Assembly (NCBI GenBank): GCA_039105265.1
Contig: JAPFFF010000020.1
Span: forward strand, 1,877,001 to 1,941,000
Length of the DNA: 64,000 nucleotides
DNA from: Tritrichomonas musculus
Lineage: Eukaryota > Parabasalia > Tritrichomonadida > Tritrichomonadidae
Reading direction: 5' to 3'
Each line of letters begins with the position of its first letter. Position 1 is the first letter of the stretch. Below the pieces are notes generated by a model that was given only the letters and a program-made list of their open reading frames with translations, did not search any database and was not told the DNA's origin. The position numbers were made by a program, and so were the translations under genes. Positions 62,458-64,000 of the stretch are shown in pieces.

Positions 62458-63543
62458 ATGAACGGAGTCCACAAAGTCAGCTCATGTCCATCATTCAATT
62501 GGAGTACCAAGATCAAAGTATGTTACAACGAAGCACCACGAGAAGTTAAGAAGTACAAACAAGTTAACCAATATTTACTTTTAAAGAAACTTGGTGAAGG
62601 CTCGTATTCCAAAGTTTATCTTGGTTTAGATGAGGACGCAGGCAAATATTATGCGATAAAACGAATTCAAAAGAAAGTTTTAATTAAAAGTAACTGTGGT
62701 CTTTCACAACTTGAATTCGAAGTTGAAGTTATGCGTAAATTTGAGCATGACAACATTATCAAACTTCGAGAAGTCATTTATGTTTCTAATGAAGAAACAT
62801 TTTATCTTGTTCTTGACTATTCGAATTGTGGTAACTTAGGTCATCTTCTTAAGAGTGGAACCAAATTTAATGAAGAACAAATTCAAAACATTTTTTCACA
62901 GCTTGTTGAAGGATTATCATATATTCATGAACGTTCGATTGTTCATCAAGATATCAAACCATCGAATCTTTTATTAAAGTCGGATGGTAAAGTTATTATT
63001 ACCGATTTTGGCATTGGCCGTAGTTCAGATAAATCAGCCAAAGTACTTGGTACGCCAGCATATCAAGCTCCCGAAGTTATTTCAGAAACCAAGAACAACA
63101 TTGAAGAAGAACACAATCAGAAACTCAACTCAGCACAAGAAGATATTTGGTCGTTAGGAGTTACGCTATATGAACTTTCATTTAATAAGTTACCATTTGA
63201 AGGAGATAATTTGTTTGAAATAGTTCATTCTATTTCGAATACAGATTTATCAGAATCGCCTCAGCCATGCGATAGTTCACTTTGGGATCTTATTAAGAAG
63301 ATGTTGACCGTTGATCCAAAGAAACGAATTACACTTTCTGAAATTCAACGTCATCCATACTATGTTAATGCATCCCGAGACAAGAATGTAGCATCTAATG
63401 TCAAACCTATTTCTATTCCAACGATTGAGAAAGAAAGTAAGATCACACGAGTTGAAGGAACGATTTTTGAAGAGAGTTTTGAAATTTTCGAGAATCAAAT
63501 TAAAAATCATTATGAAGACAAGAGCATTTTAGTTGGTAGGTAA
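62458..63543 (+). CDS. Serine/threonine protein kinase (CAMKK/SNF1-kinase-kinase-like)
   Basis: The 361-residue protein has a complete kinase domain at ~38-302: glycine loop LGEGSYSKVYLG (45-56), AIKRI with Lys68, a helix-C Glu near 87-90, catalytic loop VHQDIKPSNLLL (162-173; HQD for HRD, with Asp165, Lys167 and Asn170 kept), DFG (183-185), GTPAYQAPEV (198-207), DIWSLGVTLYEL and HP-Y at the end. The GTPAYQAPEV activation loop and KPSNLLL resemble CaMKK, Sak1/Elm1-type kinases that act upstream of SNF1/AMPK. A ~37-residue N-terminal tail and ~60-residue C-terminal tail (VEGTIFEESFEIFENQIKNH) may be regulatory. No intron. All core catalytic residues are present, so activity is expected. The stop lies within TAAA. 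Confidence 0.93.
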   Translation: MNGVHKVSSCPSFNWSTKIKVCYNEAPREVKKYKQVNQYLLLKKLGEGSYSKVYLGLDEDAGKYYAIKRIQKKVLIKSNCGLSQLEFEVEVMRKFEHDNIIKLREVIYVSNEETFYLVLDYSNCGNLGHLLKSGTKFNEEQIQNIFSQLVEGLSYIHERSIVHQDIKPSNLLLKSDGKVIITDFGIGRSSDKSAKVLGTPAYQAPEVISETKNNIEEEHNQKLNSAQEDIWSLGVTLYELSFNKLPFEGDNLFEIVHSISNTDLSESPQPCDSSLWDLIKKMLTVDPKKRITLSEIQRHPYYVNASRDKNVASNVKPISIPTIEKESKITRVEGTIFEESFEIFENQIKNHYEDKSILVGR

Positions 63544-64000
63544 AAAAAAGAACCATCTAAACGAAATTTAATGCAATTTATGTAAAGTTGCGAACTAAAT
63601 TTCAAATCTTTACTTTATCATCAAGCAAAAGATCATTTGTAATATATATGCGATTGATGTTATATGTTATTATTAATAAATTGTTAATTATTTATTTTTC
63701 ATTTTTATTTGCTTTTTATGTCTTTTGTGGCTTTGGTTGCTTAATATATATTCTAACCTATGCTGTATTAAGAATTATAAAAATAATTTTTTTGGATATC
63801 AATTATAAATAAAGGAAAGATAATTTTTTCACTGAATAAATTTGTGTATTCAGTTAAATAAGTAATTTTAATGAGAACAAAAATTTATATAATATTTTCA
63901 ATTAAAATATTTTCTTTCATTCATTAGATTTAAGCATTATCAATTGCTTTTTATTATCAATTATGGCATAAAGATCATTAATTCTTGAGTTTTAATTGGA
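63544..64000. other. 3' end of window, no supported gene
   Basis: A hydrophobic 55-codon frame from an ATG at 63648 could be a small membrane peptide, but Phe/Ile/Leu codons are expected by chance at this AT content. Nothing else is seen. Confidence 0.35.

Noticed and set aside
63588-63812. Small membrane protein
   Set aside because: Listed start is TTG; the ATG-based 55-codon frame is hydrophobic, as expected from T-rich sequence, with no initiator or homologue.
1-64000. Polinton/Maverick or retrovirus-like element
   Set aside because: No capsid, protein-primed polymerase, packaging ATPase, integrase or reverse transcriptase motifs were seen; all transposase relics belong to plain DNA transposons.

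Overview
This 64 kb window is very AT-rich eukaryotic DNA. It is most likely from a parabasalid of the Trichomonas/Tritrichomonas type; the lineage is inferred, not proven. The evidence is: mostly intronless genes; short 5' leaders with trichomonad-like initiator elements (TCAYW) 5-30 nt before several start codons; stop codons often inside TAAA; DUF3447/ankyrin proteins, BspA-like leucine-rich repeat proteins, an R2R3 Myb protein, divergent protein kinases and a mariner transposon; and one spliceosomal intron with a GTATGT 5' end and a trichomonad-like CTAACAC...AG 3' end. TGA behaves as a normal stop.

Layout. 0-5 kb: an unknown relic, a BTB-like protein, a 2-Cys glutathione peroxidase-type enzyme, a tRNA and a small unknown protein. 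5-13.4 kb: an R2R3 Myb regulator, a TA-flanked non-coding transposon, an unknown protein and a class 3 lipase with an acidic Asn/Asp tail. 13.8-26.6 kb is a transposon graveyard. It holds MITE-like elements, relics of three transposase families (DDE_1/pogo-like, hAT-like, Tc1-like), long poly-A/T runs, three near-identical hairpins, a dead DUF3447 gene and a dead ankyrin/coiled-coil/kinase gene split by a 1.8 kb element. 27-34 kb: an intact DUF3447 ORF with a decayed ankyrin array, then a coiled-coil/BspA-LRR gene split cleanly by a whole-looking mariner. 33.8-39.2 kb: inverted-repeat elements, minisatellites and gene fragments. 40-46.5 kb is the best genic block: a tetraspanin-like protein, a large signal-peptide protein joining a possible lipid-binding ectodomain to a PqiA-like membrane domain, and a PARP6/8-like ADP-ribosyltransferase with a UBA-like segment. 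46.5-55.5 kb: a MULE-like element, a second DUF3447 gene with a 188-bp ankyrin array, and Sel1 and BspA pseudogenes. 56-64 kb: an intron-containing divergent kinase, an acidic Asn-rich protein, a 2.4 kb long-TIR element and an intact CAMKK/SNF1-kinase-kinase-like kinase.

The strongest observations are these. (1) In the ankyrin array, a one-base loss from an ancestral 189-bp (63-aa) unit is shared by all well-preserved units, so the array was homogenised after the reading frame was lost. (2) The kinase at 55973-57237 has a spliceosomal intron whose removal restores a kinase domain exactly. (3) The mariner at 30890-32197 lies in the fourth-to-fifth unit junction of a 144-bp coding repeat, and removing it restores a 746-codon frame. 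(4) The 9-mer ACTTTTTGA is strongly over-represented and often occurs as inverted pairs or perfect hairpins. (5) At least ten elements have inverted-repeat ends, most with TA target sites and no coding capacity. No retrovirus-like or Polinton-like element was recognised.
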